A DNA stretch of 64,000 bases. Source: an uncultured Actinomycetes bacterium. GTDB lineage: Bacteria; Actinomycetota; Acidimicrobiia; Acidimicrobiales; Acidimicrobilacustridaceae. The stretch's first letter is position 1. Every line of letters starts with the position of its first letter. The stretch is from positions 1 through 64,000 of the forward strand of contig CALBSE010000023.1 in the NCBI GenBank assembly GCA_937927725.1. Reading direction: 5' to 3'. The notes beneath the pieces were generated by a model. That model saw nothing but the letters and a program-made list of their open reading frames with translations. It did no database searches and was not told the origin of the DNA. Positions 8,438-16,379 of the stretch are shown here, piece by piece. The position numbers and the translations under genes are program-made.

Positions 8438-9867
8438 CGAGTGGCCTCCAAAAGGTTCCATTCCTCACGAGCAATCACCCGATCGTCGAACGGCATCGTT
8501 GAGTCCCCGATGATCTGAACGGTTTCGTGGCCTTTGCCGGCGAGAAGGACAATGTCGCCAGATGTGGCGGTTCGAAGAGCTAGAGAAATTGCAGCGCGAC
8601 GATCGGGTTCAACAACGACTGAACTTGCCCGAGAAGCCGACACCCGCTGCACACCTTCCATAATCGAACCGATGATCTGATCAGTTGATTCAGATCGTGA
8701 ATTGTCTGCCGTAATAATGACCGAATCCGCATACGAAACTGCGGTTTCGCCCATCATCGAACGCTTTGACTGGTCTCGATCGCCACCACAGCCAAAAACA
8801 ACGATGACTCGACCATCGACAAGGTCGCTCGCCGCACTGAGAAGTTGCTCAAGACCATCGGGTGTATGGGCATAGTCGACGATGATGGCAAACGGTTGCC
8901 CAGCCTCGACTCGCTCGAATCGGCCTTCAACGACAAGTGGAAGCGAAAGCCCTTGGGCGATTGTCGCGTCGTCCACACCTAGTGCACGTGCAACGTGAGC
9001 AGCCCCGAGCGCATTGCTCACGTTAAAGAGCCCGCCGAGCGTGAGCGAAACACGACGACCAGCCCACGAAAAGGTTGAGCCGTCGACATCCAACTGAAGC
9101 TGCTCGACCTCCTCGAGCGAATATCCGTCAGTCGGAACTGTTGCAACATCTGCCAGCAGCCGTCCATATGGGCTATCGAGATTCACGACTGCCGAGTCAC
9201 AGCGATCAGACTCGAAAAGTCGCGCCTTTGTTTCGAAGTACTCCTCCATCGAGCCGTGGTAGTCGAGATGATCACGACTCAGGTTTGTGAACATTGCGAC
9301 GCGGAACTTCATTGCATCGACCCGATGAAGATCGATCGCATGCGAAGAAACTTCCATCGCGACGACATCAACGCCTTCGTCACGCCATTGAGCCAAACGA
9401 CGTTGAAGATCAGGAGACTCGGGAGTCGTTCGCGCGCCAGACAACGTTCCTAGGACTTCGACCTTGCGCTGAGCAGCGATGAAAATATTTCGGAGCATCC
9501 ACGTCACCGTGGTCTTGCCATTCGTCCCCGTCACACCGACGACGAAAAGTTCTTCCGCAGGGTTCCCAAAACAGGTTGCCGATGCTGTCGCCATTGCCTC
9601 TCGAACATTTGGGACAACCAGCTGCGGCACATCAACATCAACGCGATGGTCAACGATCAACGCGACAGCTCCGGCTTCGACTGCTTCGCCAGCGTGGAAG
9701 TGACCGTCGTCATTGGCCCCACGGACGCAGCAAAAGAGGGAACCAGGGCGAACGAGACGAGAATCGAAATTCACATCTGTGATTTCACGATCACCAAATG
9801 ATGCGGAACCTTCGAGGCCCGACACATCGACGTTTTTTAATTCGGCAACGATCGTCGCCAATCGCAC
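8434..9867 (-). CDS. murE: UDP-MurNAc-L-Ala-D-Glu--meso-diaminopimelate ligase MurE
   Basis: Adds the third stem-peptide residue. The 477 residues have the P-loop VTGTNGKTTVTW (112-123), SRDHLDYHG, the carbamylated-lysine segment FETKARLF (Lys214), VDYAHTPDGLE, GCGGDRDQSKR and GKGHETVQI. The residue-selecting motif reads DNSR (388-391) where meso-DAP enzymes usually carry DNPR; Asn and Arg remain, so meso-DAP is still the likeliest substrate. It starts at GTG 9867, three bases after the ftsI stop, with GAGG from the ftsI end serving as ribosome site. Confidence 0.95.
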   Translation of the reverse strand: MRLATIVAELKNVDVSGLEGSASFGDREITDVNFDSRLVRPGSLFCCVRGANDDGHFHAGEAVEAGAVALIVDHRVDVDVPQLVVPNVREAMATASATCFGNPAEELFVVGVTGTNGKTTVTWMLRNIFIAAQRKVEVLGTLSGARTTPESPDLQRRLAQWRDEGVDVVAMEVSSHAIDLHRVDAMKFRVAMFTNLSRDHLDYHGSMEEYFETKARLFESDRCDSAVVNLDSPYGRLLADVATVPTDGYSLEEVEQLQLDVDGSTFSWAGRRVSLTLGGLFNVSNALGAAHVARALGVDDATIAQGLSLPLVVEGRFERVEAGQPFAIIVDYAHTPDGLEQLLSAASDLVDGRVIVVFGCGGDRDQSKRSMMGETAVSYADSVIITADNSRSESTDQIIGSIMEGVQRVSASRASSVVVEPDRRAAISLALRTATSGDIVLLAGKGHETVQIIGDSTMPFDDRVIAREEWNLLEATR

Positions 9868-9870
9868 GCG

Positions 9871-12168
9871 TCACCTCACCGCTGTGGTTTTACGCGCCGA
9901 GGTCGTTGTCGTAGTCGGAGCTGGCGGGGCAATCGTGGACGGCACCGAAGAAGCAAGTGCTTCGGGCGAACCAGCAGTCAGCGCGCGAACACGGTCACCA
10001 TCAGTCACCGTTGCTTGCGACGAGGAACTCGGGAGTCCGAGCACCGCAGAAACAGGCGCACCACCGAGCGCAATGTCCGTCGCTGCGGGTGCGATTCCGA
10101 GACGGTTAAGGGCGAAGGAACCGAGCTTCGAGAAGACTGGCGCTGCGGTTGCTCCACCGGTGTAATCGCCACCGGGTTCATCGAGCATGACGTAGACAGA
10201 GAGCGCCGGCTGCTGGGCGGGAACAAAACCAACGAATGTCGACTGATAGCGAGTCACGCCCATTTTGTCGGTGTAACCGCCGCCTGGTTGCGGCTTACGA
10301 GCTGTGCCGGTCTTGCCGGCCACCGAATAGCCATTGATTGATGCGAGCTGACCAGTGCCTTCGTTCACCACGTTACGCAGCATGACGTTCACTTTGTCGG
10401 CGGTGCTCGCGCTCACGGCGCGATGCGACTCACCAGCGGCGGTGGGATGCTCGATGCCCTGTGCATCAATTGTTGCGTCAACCAGCTTCGGTGCGACATA
10501 GACACCTTGATTGGCGATTGTGTTGTAGGCGAAGAGCAACTGCATCGGCGTCACCGAAATACCTTGGCCGATCGAAATTGACGGCAATGATGTGCCCGAA
10601 TATTTCGATGGAGCCAGCACCGAACCAGCTGCTTCATTTGGGAAGTCGAGTGCGGTCTTCACACCGAGCCCAAACGCCTTTTGAGTGGCGTAGAGCGCAT
10701 CTTTGCCAAGACCTTGGCCGATCTTGATCGCACCAACATTCGACGAATGGGTAAGGATTTGGGTGGTGTCCCACGTAACCGTGCCTCGTCCTTCGGCTTC
10801 ACCGAATTCCGCGTCGTAGATCTTCAGTGTTGGAGGGAGATTGAATTGCGTACTGGGCGAGATCTGACCAGCTTCGATTGCACCAGCGATTGTCAGTGTC
10901 TTCATTACTGAACCCGGCTCATATTGCGTCGTCAGCGCCGAGTTGTTTGAACTCACATGAACAATGCCGGTTTCCGGATCGAGAACCATGTCGGCAACGG
11001 CAAGGACCTCGCCCGTGCCGGGCTTGCTCACGATTGCAACACCGTCCTTCGCTCCTGTGGACTTCACCTGTTCACCGAGCAAACGTTCCGCCTCATACTG
11101 AATCGACTGGTCAATCGTCAGTTTGAGGTTGTCGCCCTTAATCGCCGGAGTGAGCGAGTGATCACCGACAGCAATCGTGTGACCCTTTGGACTGCGTTCG
11201 AGAGAAAGACTTCCGGGAGTACCAGTAAGCGCGGTGCCGTACTGCGACTCCAGCCCTGAGATTCCTGCGTTGTCGACATCGACGTTGCCCAGCAGTGATC
11301 GTGCTGAATCGCCGGCTGGTGCATAGCGTTCGCTTTCTTCAAGGAACGCAACACCTGCAAGACCAAGCGCTTCAACTTGATCGGCAACTTCTGCTGAGAC
11401 ATGCCGAGACAAATACGCGAAACGCCCGCTCCCATTCATTTTCGATTCAACAAGCAGCCGATCCATACCAAGAATCGGTGCGAGCGTTGCCGCTTCGGCA
11501 GCAGCATCAGTGACGAGTTTCGGGTCCACAAAGATCGAACGTCCGGGACGAGAGATTACGAGTTCTGCGCCATTCCGATCGAGAATCGCTCCGCGATCAG
11601 CAGCAAGTACCTGGGTATTTGTTCGCTGCCCAGCGCCGTAGGCCACATAGCGACCTCGACCAAACACTTGAAGGTTGAGGAGTTGCACAAGGACGATGGC
11701 AAACAGAACAACAAAGCCCGCAAGGATAAAGAGTGAACGTCGGCGCTGATTGCCGACCGAGGTGCGAACCATGACGGGCTTTGAACCCTTGCCGGAACTC
11801 GCTGGATCAAAGACTCCGCGAAGCGAGGAAATGACTGACGCAACAGTCGCAGCGATCACTCTTTGGATTAACTCAGACGCGGAACGACCGCCACCAAGCG
11901 ACGACTGACGGGGGCTGTAGCTCGGGGCGACGAATGAGCCACGTTCAGTTGCGCGTTGGTGCGACTGAACGTGAGTAATCGGACGAACCTCACGAGGAGC
12001 TCTCGGCGCCCGCGGCGCTGTCGTCCCGCGACCCGCAGCATGACGGGCCGGACGCGTCGGCGTCGTCACACGACGGCGACCACGCGGCAAGTAATCAGGC
12101 GAGTTCCAAGGAGCACTCTTCGGTGGATGATCAACCGAAGGAGATCCTGGACCCGGAGGCGGATTCAT
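9871..12168 (-). CDS. ftsI: Septal transpeptidase FtsI/PBP3 with extended N- and C-terminal tails
   Basis: Class B penicillin-binding protein cross-linking septal peptidoglycan. Residues 1-143 form a Pro/Arg-rich, probably disordered cytoplasmic region; one membrane helix follows (about 144-166), then the dimerisation/pedestal domain and the transpeptidase. Catalytic motifs are S420-V-M-K423, SSN (475-477) and KTG (619-621). The C-terminus ends in a Pro/Thr-rich tail. At 765 residues it is longer than typical FtsI (about 580-680) because of both extensions. The ATG overlaps the ftsL stop (ATGA). Confidence 0.96.
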   Translation of the reverse strand: MNPPPGPGSPSVDHPPKSAPWNSPDYLPRGRRRVTTPTRPARHAAGRGTTAPRAPRAPREVRPITHVQSHQRATERGSFVAPSYSPRQSSLGGGRSASELIQRVIAATVASVISSLRGVFDPASSGKGSKPVMVRTSVGNQRRRSLFILAGFVVLFAIVLVQLLNLQVFGRGRYVAYGAGQRTNTQVLAADRGAILDRNGAELVISRPGRSIFVDPKLVTDAAAEAATLAPILGMDRLLVESKMNGSGRFAYLSRHVSAEVADQVEALGLAGVAFLEESERYAPAGDSARSLLGNVDVDNAGISGLESQYGTALTGTPGSLSLERSPKGHTIAVGDHSLTPAIKGDNLKLTIDQSIQYEAERLLGEQVKSTGAKDGVAIVSKPGTGEVLAVADMVLDPETGIVHVSSNNSALTTQYEPGSVMKTLTIAGAIEAGQISPSTQFNLPPTLKIYDAEFGEAEGRGTVTWDTTQILTHSSNVGAIKIGQGLGKDALYATQKAFGLGVKTALDFPNEAAGSVLAPSKYSGTSLPSISIGQGISVTPMQLLFAYNTIANQGVYVAPKLVDATIDAQGIEHPTAAGESHRAVSASTADKVNVMLRNVVNEGTGQLASINGYSVAGKTGTARKPQPGGGYTDKMGVTRYQSTFVGFVPAQQPALSVYVMLDEPGGDYTGGATAAPVFSKLGSFALNRLGIAPAATDIALGGAPVSAVLGLPSSSSQATVTDGDRVRALTAGSPEALASSVPSTIAPPAPTTTTTSARKTTAVR

Positions 12169-12689
12169 CGCTTCGCCACAGTCGTCGGAGTCGTTGCCTT
12201 TGCCACCGTGGACGGAGTTGTCTTCGGAGCCACAGTCGTCGCTGTGGCTTTCGGAACGGTCGTCGGAGTAGGAGCCGGTGGCATTTCGCCGGCACGAGCA
12301 TCGTCAGTCACATTGGGCTGCAAATACACAGGAGTCGGCGATGGAATCATCCCGAGTTTCGTTGTCGCTGCAGTCGTGATGTTCTGCGGACTTTGTAACT
12401 GTGCAAGTTCGACACGGAGCTGCTCAGCAAGACTTTCTGCTGCCGCAATTCGATTGTTCACTCGGTCGATATGTGCCTGTTCCGAAATGATCAAAGTCTG
12501 AGCAGCGGCAATTGCGAACAGAAAAACGACGACACCGACAACGCCCGCAATCAGACCGATACGACGACGTTCTGGTGCAGTGCGATCGACGAGTCGAAGT
12601 CGCGAGCGGAGGCCCTCACGGGTTGACTCCTGCGGCGCGCGCAGAGCGGCGGAGCGACGACCTTCAGCGGCAACTCTGACGCTGGTCAT
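12165..12689 (-). CDS. ftsL: FtsL-like divisome protein with Thr/Pro-rich tail
   Basis: Small bitopic protein of 174 residues: basic cytoplasmic N-terminus (1-43), membrane helix about 44-68, then a short coiled coil (HIDRVNNRIAAAESLAEQLR) and the LGMIPSPTPVYL stretch. This size, topology and place between rsmH and ftsI identify it as FtsL, although FtsL sequences are poorly conserved. Residues ~130-174 are low-complexity Thr/Pro/Ala/Lys, mirroring the tail of FtsI. ATGA overlap with rsmH. Confidence 0.85.
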   Translation of the reverse strand: MTSVRVAAEGRRSAALRAPQESTREGLRSRLRLVDRTAPERRRIGLIAGVVGVVVFLFAIAAAQTLIISEQAHIDRVNNRIAAAESLAEQLRVELAQLQSPQNITTAATTKLGMIPSPTPVYLQPNVTDDARAGEMPPAPTPTTVPKATATTVAPKTTPSTVAKATTPTTVAKR

Positions 12690-13627
12690 GAACGTTCCGC
12701 GATTCGAAGACGAGCACTTTCTGCACGCGGGTTGCGTTTACGTTCTGATGCGCTCGGCGTCGTTCCACCGCGACGAACAAGCCGAACCATCGACTGAGCG
12801 CCACAAACGCAAGGAAGATTGGTCGGGCATGTGCAACCGCCTGATTCGGCCTCACGCATGACCTGCTTAACAATGCGATCTTCGCCCGAGTGATACGACA
12901 AAACCACCAAACGGCCCGCAGGACTCAACGAGTCGATTGCCGCTTCAAGCGCAACGGGAAGAACGCCGAGTTCGTTGTTCACTTCAATGCGAATCGCTTG
13001 AAACGTGCGCTTGGCCGGATGTCCACCAGTTCGGCGCGCCGGAGCAGGAATTGCATCGCGAGTGATTTCCGCAAGTTGCGTGGTGGTCTCAACGGGGCGG
13101 GCCGCGATGATCGCACGGGCAATGCGGGCAGCGAAGCGCTCATCACCAAACTCGCGAAGCACGCGAGCAAGATCTTTCTCGTCGTACTCATTGACGACGG
13201 TCATCGCGCTCAACGCACGCGAAGGATCCATTCGCATATCAAGGGGCGCATCGAAGCGGTAGCTGAAGCCTCGCTCAGCTCGGTCGAACTGCGGAGAACT
13301 CACACCGAGGTCGAACAGGGCGCCGACAACGGGAAGGTCGGCGAGCTGGGACTCGATGACCGCAGCAATCGAATCGAAACGAGCCTGCACAGTTCGAGCG
13401 CGATCGCCGAATGGGGCAAGACGCTCACGAGCGACAGCCAGAGCATCGGGATCCTGGTCGATACCGAGCACCGAAAGTCGCGGATGCGCTTCAAGAAGGG
13501 CAGATGCATGGCCGGCACCGCCGAGCGTGGCGTCGATGACCCATCCGGCCGGCACTGACTCGAAGGCCGCCACGATCTCGTCGAGCATCACCGGGCGGTG
13601 GTCGAACGATTCGTGGGTTTCGGCCAT
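12686..13627 (-). CDS. rsmH: 16S rRNA (cytosine1402-N4)-methyltransferase RsmH (MraW)
   Basis: SAM-dependent methylation of C1402 in the 16S rRNA decoding centre. From ATG 13627 the protein is 313 residues beginning MAETHESFDHRPVMLDEIV. It has the SAM site DATLGGAGHASALLE, DLGVSSPQFDRAERGFSY, the DMRMDP segment, TFQAIRIEVNNELG and VLSYHSGEDRIVK, all diagnostic. The frame is open a further 75 codons upstream, but that stretch is a structured leader with no coding character. AGAGG sits about 8 bases before the chosen ATG. Confidence 0.97.
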   Translation of the reverse strand: MAETHESFDHRPVMLDEIVAAFESVPAGWVIDATLGGAGHASALLEAHPRLSVLGIDQDPDALAVARERLAPFGDRARTVQARFDSIAAVIESQLADLPVVGALFDLGVSSPQFDRAERGFSYRFDAPLDMRMDPSRALSAMTVVNEYDEKDLARVLREFGDERFAARIARAIIAARPVETTTQLAEITRDAIPAPARRTGGHPAKRTFQAIRIEVNNELGVLPVALEAAIDSLSPAGRLVVLSYHSGEDRIVKQVMREAESGGCTCPTNLPCVCGAQSMVRLVRRGGTTPSASERKRNPRAESARLRIAERS

Positions 13628-13677
13628 GACAGATACCTCTCGCTGCTGAGCCAGTCGGCAGAGCCGGTACCGGTCCT

Positions 13678-13784
13678 CAGCAGTCCCTCGGAACACCGGC
13701 GCCCGCCGGGATTTCTCCCCGGTCGGGCTCGATGGGAAGCGGGCGGAGTAGGGGCCTTCCATCGTGTGTTCCGAGAGACTGCTG
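13678..13784 (-). ncRNA. Structured 5' leader RNA upstream of rsmH (candidate mraW RNA motif)
   Basis: Three nested helices are visible by eye. The outer stem pairs 13766-13784 with 13678-13696: 19 base pairs with a single G-U wobble. Inside it, hairpin A pairs 13756-13763 with 13731-13739 (one bulge), and hairpin B pairs 13724-13728/13718-13722 with 13701-13705/13706-13710 (ten G-C-rich pairs, one bulged base, short loop). This makes a three-way junction about 50 bases before the rsmH start. An actinobacterial 'mraW RNA motif' is known at this place; I could not compare the two in detail, so identity is inferred while the structure is directly seen. Confidence 0.75.
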
Positions 13785-13860
13785 AAAATCGGGCGACCGG
13801 CTCGGTCGCAGGAGTGGTCCTTTCGTTGGTGGGTCAGGGACAAAGGGGACATGACACGGA

Positions 13861-14280
13861 CTAGAGCCCCAAGGACGTAACGGCTTGGGTGAGGCTGTCA
13901 TCGGCGAGTGAGGCTTGGTCGTTCCAGCGACCGGCGTTCCAGATCTCGATGCGACCGAAGGCGCCGATAACGACTGCCTCTTTGTCGAGCGAGGCGAAGT
14001 CACGCAAGCGCTGGGGAATGGTGATGCGACCTTGAGAATCGGGTCGGACTTCGTGGGCATTGGCGGCGAAGGCACGGAGCGATTCCTGGGAGGTGTCACC
14101 CGAGCGGACCTTGTCCTGCAGACGGTTCGCCATTTCGCTGAATCCCTCTTCGGTCCAGAGGCCAAGGCAGCGGTCGAGCTGGGAAATAAATCCCTTGTCG
14201 ACCAACTGGGCGCGGAAGGTCGCGGGAAGGACCACTCGGCCCTTGTCATCGAGCGAATGCTCGAACGTCCCCACGAACAT
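13861..14280 (-). CDS. mraZ: Transcriptional regulator MraZ
   Basis: DNA-binding protein of the AbrB/SpoVT swapped-hairpin type and autorepressor of the dcw cluster. The 139 residues contain two MraZ repeats, FEHSLDDKGRVVLPATFR near the N-terminus and DSQGRITIPQRLRDFASLDK around residues 82-101. The ATG at 14280 (MFVGTFEHSL) is chosen over the GTG six codons upstream because the family starts at this Met and GGAGAG lies about 10 bases before it. The gene is followed by a 233-base leader before rsmH. Confidence 0.95.
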   Translation of the reverse strand: MFVGTFEHSLDDKGRVVLPATFRAQLVDKGFISQLDRCLGLWTEEGFSEMANRLQDKVRSGDTSQESLRAFAANAHEVRPDSQGRITIPQRLRDFASLDKEAVVIGAFGRIEIWNAGRWNDQASLADDSLTQAVTSLGL

Positions 14281-14303
14281 GCCTGCAATCCTCTCCACCG
14301 GCT

Positions 14304-14352
14304 CCCCACGGAGCCCCTACGAGCAGACATATTGCCCCACTTCCCCCCACTT
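14304..14352 (-). promoter_or_regulatory. MraZ-box operator region upstream of mraZ
   Basis: On the minus strand GTGGGG occurs three times: 14345-14350, 14335-14340 (exactly 10 bases apart, each preceded by AA) and 14304-14309. MraZ proteins are known to bind short direct repeats of a TGGG core upstream of mraZ, so this is the expected autoregulatory site. A weak promoter reading is possible (TTGCGA, 17 bases, CAATAT), which would put the two perfect repeats in the spacer; the -10 match is poor and unproven. Confidence 0.7.
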
Positions 14353-14484
14353 CGCAAGTACATCCCTCCCCTTTCTGCCCGAATGGTCCACATCGGGCTC
14401 GATCGGGGCCGTCGGGGGCGCGCAGCAGCCACCGCCCGGTCGGGCTCTTGAGTCGCCAAATGCGGGGTCCAAGCTCGATTCGGC

Positions 14485-14518
14485 CATCACCCCTGACCCA
14501 ATCGGGCCAGGGGTGATG
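14485..14518 (-). terminator. Perfect inverted repeat downstream of the lipoate-ligase-like gene
   Basis: CATCACCCCTG at 14485-14495 is perfectly complementary to 14508-14518, an 11-base-pair stem with a 12-base loop. It lies 30 bases past the stop of the gene at 14548-15210 and upstream of the mraZ promoter. It has no T-run, so if it terminates transcription it does so without the classic tail; it could also be a protein-binding palindrome. Confidence 0.45.
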
Positions 14519-14547
14519 CGAAGGGTGGGTTGGCTTCTAGGAGGCGC

Positions 14548-15210
14548 TTACGGGAGGGCTTCGACCAACGCGTCGCGCAGATCAAAGGCAGAGTCTCCGA
14601 GCGTGGCGGGAAAGACACGAACCTCGTCGATCGAACCGCCACTCACCCCGATGCCGGGTGCGAGCAACTCCGCATGACGCCCTGCGTCCCAGCGCAACGG
14701 CACGGAACACTGAAAGCGGGCCCCCGCCCGGGTTCGACGCTGAGAAATGCCAACGACCTTTGCGCCGTCAACGGTGACCTCACCGGCAGCAAGTCCGGCG
14801 AAACACACAACCGAAGACAATTCGTTCGTGACCATTGCCCCGCGATGTACGACACCTTCGATCCCCACTGAACGCAACGCTTCGACCCACACATCGCCGA
14901 GCCATTGCGAAGCGAGACTCACATCGTCATTCCATAACGGATCGGATCGGCCGATCACCACATCGACCCAAAGTTGCGCTCCGGGGTCGAGCAACACCGC
15001 CCCTCCCCCGCTCTGACGATTGAAGACATCGACATCGAGTCGCTTCGCTGCCGCAATGTCGACAGTGTCGATTGATTGCGTTGAACCAAGGGCAAGTGCT
15101 GATCCACTCACGTCGAGCAATCGAACCGATCGCTGTGCGCCAGCAGGAACGCCGTGACTATGAAAGCCCCGTGCATCTCCCTTTGCCCTCACAACGTCCC
15201 AACGAGCCAT
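14548..15210 (-). CDS. Lipoate-protein ligase A-like protein (BPL/LPL fold)
   Basis: 220-residue cytoplasmic protein of the biotin/lipoate ligase superfamily. It shows the signature RQSGGGAVLLDPGAQLWVDV (residues ~65-84) and the lysine-bearing active-site strand DGAKVVGISQRRTRAGARFQ, which in LplA carries the catalytic lysine. It probably transfers lipoate, octanoate or a related acyl group to carrier domains, but relatives of unknown substrate share this fold. It is divergent from the SDR at 15247 with only 36 bases between the two starts. Confidence 0.75.
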   Translation of the reverse strand: MARWDVVRAKGDARGFHSHGVPAGAQRSVRLLDVSGSALALGSTQSIDTVDIAAAKRLDVDVFNRQSGGGAVLLDPGAQLWVDVVIGRSDPLWNDDVSLASQWLGDVWVEALRSVGIEGVVHRGAMVTNELSSVVCFAGLAAGEVTVDGAKVVGISQRRTRAGARFQCSVPLRWDAGRHAELLAPGIGVSGGSIDEVRVFPATLGDSAFDLRDALVEALP

Positions 15211-15246
15211 GCGCGCAGGTTACTGACCAGCGATACGGTCACCGTC

Positions 15247-16095
15247 ATGACTGTTGCTGACAATGGCTACCTCAAAGGAAAAACAATCATCGTGACGGGT
15301 GCCGCGAGTGGCTTCGGTCGTCTCGTTACCGCTCTCGCAGCTGCACGAGGCGCAAATGTTCTCGCCACCGATATCGATAGCGACGGTGTCGCAACGCTCG
15401 CTCAAGATCTGCGCTCCCAGGGTCTCTCCGTCTATGCGTCCACCACTGATGTCGCCGATGCCGCACAAATGCATGCGATGTCGACAGCTTGTGTCGAACA
15501 CTTCGGCGCGATCGATGTACTCGTCAACAACGCTGGAACTATGCCCCTTGCGTTCTGGGCCGATCACGCCGCTGCCGCCGATGCTTGGAATCGTTGCATC
15601 GACATCAACTTCAAAGGCGTCGTCAACGGCATCGCTGCGGTTCACGACCAAATGATCAAACAAGGTCGTGGGCACGTCGTAAACATTTCATCGATCTACG
15701 GAAACACTCCCGTCGCTGGTTCAGCGATTTACACCGCCACGAAAGCCGCTGTGAACGTTCTCTCCGAATCTCTACGAATCGAATCGCAGGGCCGGATCAA
15801 GGTCACAACGGTCAAGCCCACGGGCGTCATCGGAACCAACCTCGGCTCCACCATCATCAATGGAGACGCGATGATCGGCATCCTTGGCCAGAACATGGAG
15901 TCGTTCCACGAGAACGTCGTGAAGTTCATGACGCCGGGCGAATCCGAAGGTCTCACCGATCCCGAGAGCATTCGCTATTGGGCGATCTCACCCGAAGAGC
16001 TTGCAGAGCAAATTCTTTATGTGATTGATCAGCCATGGGGCATCTCAATTAGCGACATCACCGTGCGAGCGTCGGGTGATCAGTACTTGTCCTGA
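15247..16095 (+). CDS. Short-chain dehydrogenase/reductase
   Basis: NAD(P)-dependent oxidoreductase of 282 residues with the classical SDR motifs: cofactor loop TGAASGFG, the NNAG motif (VLVNNAGTMP), the catalytic Ser in NISSIYG and the active-site pair YTATK. The ATG at 15247 (MTVADNGYLKGKT) is favoured over one 31 codons upstream that would overlap the divergent gene. Substrate cannot be read from sequence. Confidence 0.9.
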   Translation: MTVADNGYLKGKTIIVTGAASGFGRLVTALAAARGANVLATDIDSDGVATLAQDLRSQGLSVYASTTDVADAAQMHAMSTACVEHFGAIDVLVNNAGTMPLAFWADHAAAADAWNRCIDINFKGVVNGIAAVHDQMIKQGRGHVVNISSIYGNTPVAGSAIYTATKAAVNVLSESLRIESQGRIKVTTVKPTGVIGTNLGSTIINGDAMIGILGQNMESFHENVVKFMTPGESEGLTDPESIRYWAISPEELAEQILYVIDQPWGISISDITVRASGDQYLS

Positions 16096-16100
16096 ACTTC

Positions 16101-16370
16101 TCAGGACGTGACTTCGGGCCAGGCCCGACACCAATGCAAATAGGTGAGGAGATCCTCGGGTCGAGGGTCGCCACCTGAACCGCCGTAGGCCGTTACCAAT
16201 CGAAACTTCATGTACGACGCATCGGGTAACGGCAGGAACGGCGCTCGCCTCCACCATCCGCTCGGAGCGAGACGAAAGAGCTGACGGATTGCAGTGCTCC
16301 AAAGCGAAGGGTGACGCAACACAGCGAGCGCTCCGGCGAGCATCCAGCGCGACGAGGGTTGATCGGCCAC
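16101..16370 (-). CDS. Small conserved actinobacterial protein of unknown function
   Basis: 89 residues, with WWRRAPFLPLPD in the middle and the conserved-looking MKFRLVTAYGGSGGDP followed by LLTYLHWCRAW. The Trp/Arg-rich centre and amphipathic N-terminal half suggest a membrane-peripheral or nucleic-acid contact, but no function is known to me. It lies 9 bases after the ROK kinase gene and is probably co-transcribed with it. Convergent with the SDR at 15247-16095, leaving a 5-base gap. Confidence 0.7.
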   Translation of the reverse strand: MADQPSSRWMLAGALAVLRHPSLWSTAIRQLFRLAPSGWWRRAPFLPLPDASYMKFRLVTAYGGSGGDPRPEDLLTYLHWCRAWPEVTS

Positions 16371-16379
16371 GAGATGATC

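Noticed and set aside
13677..14459. 260-codon minus-strand frame across mraZ
   Set aside because: Overlaps mraZ, its operator and the rsmH leader; composition is Arg/Ser/Pro shadow sequence.
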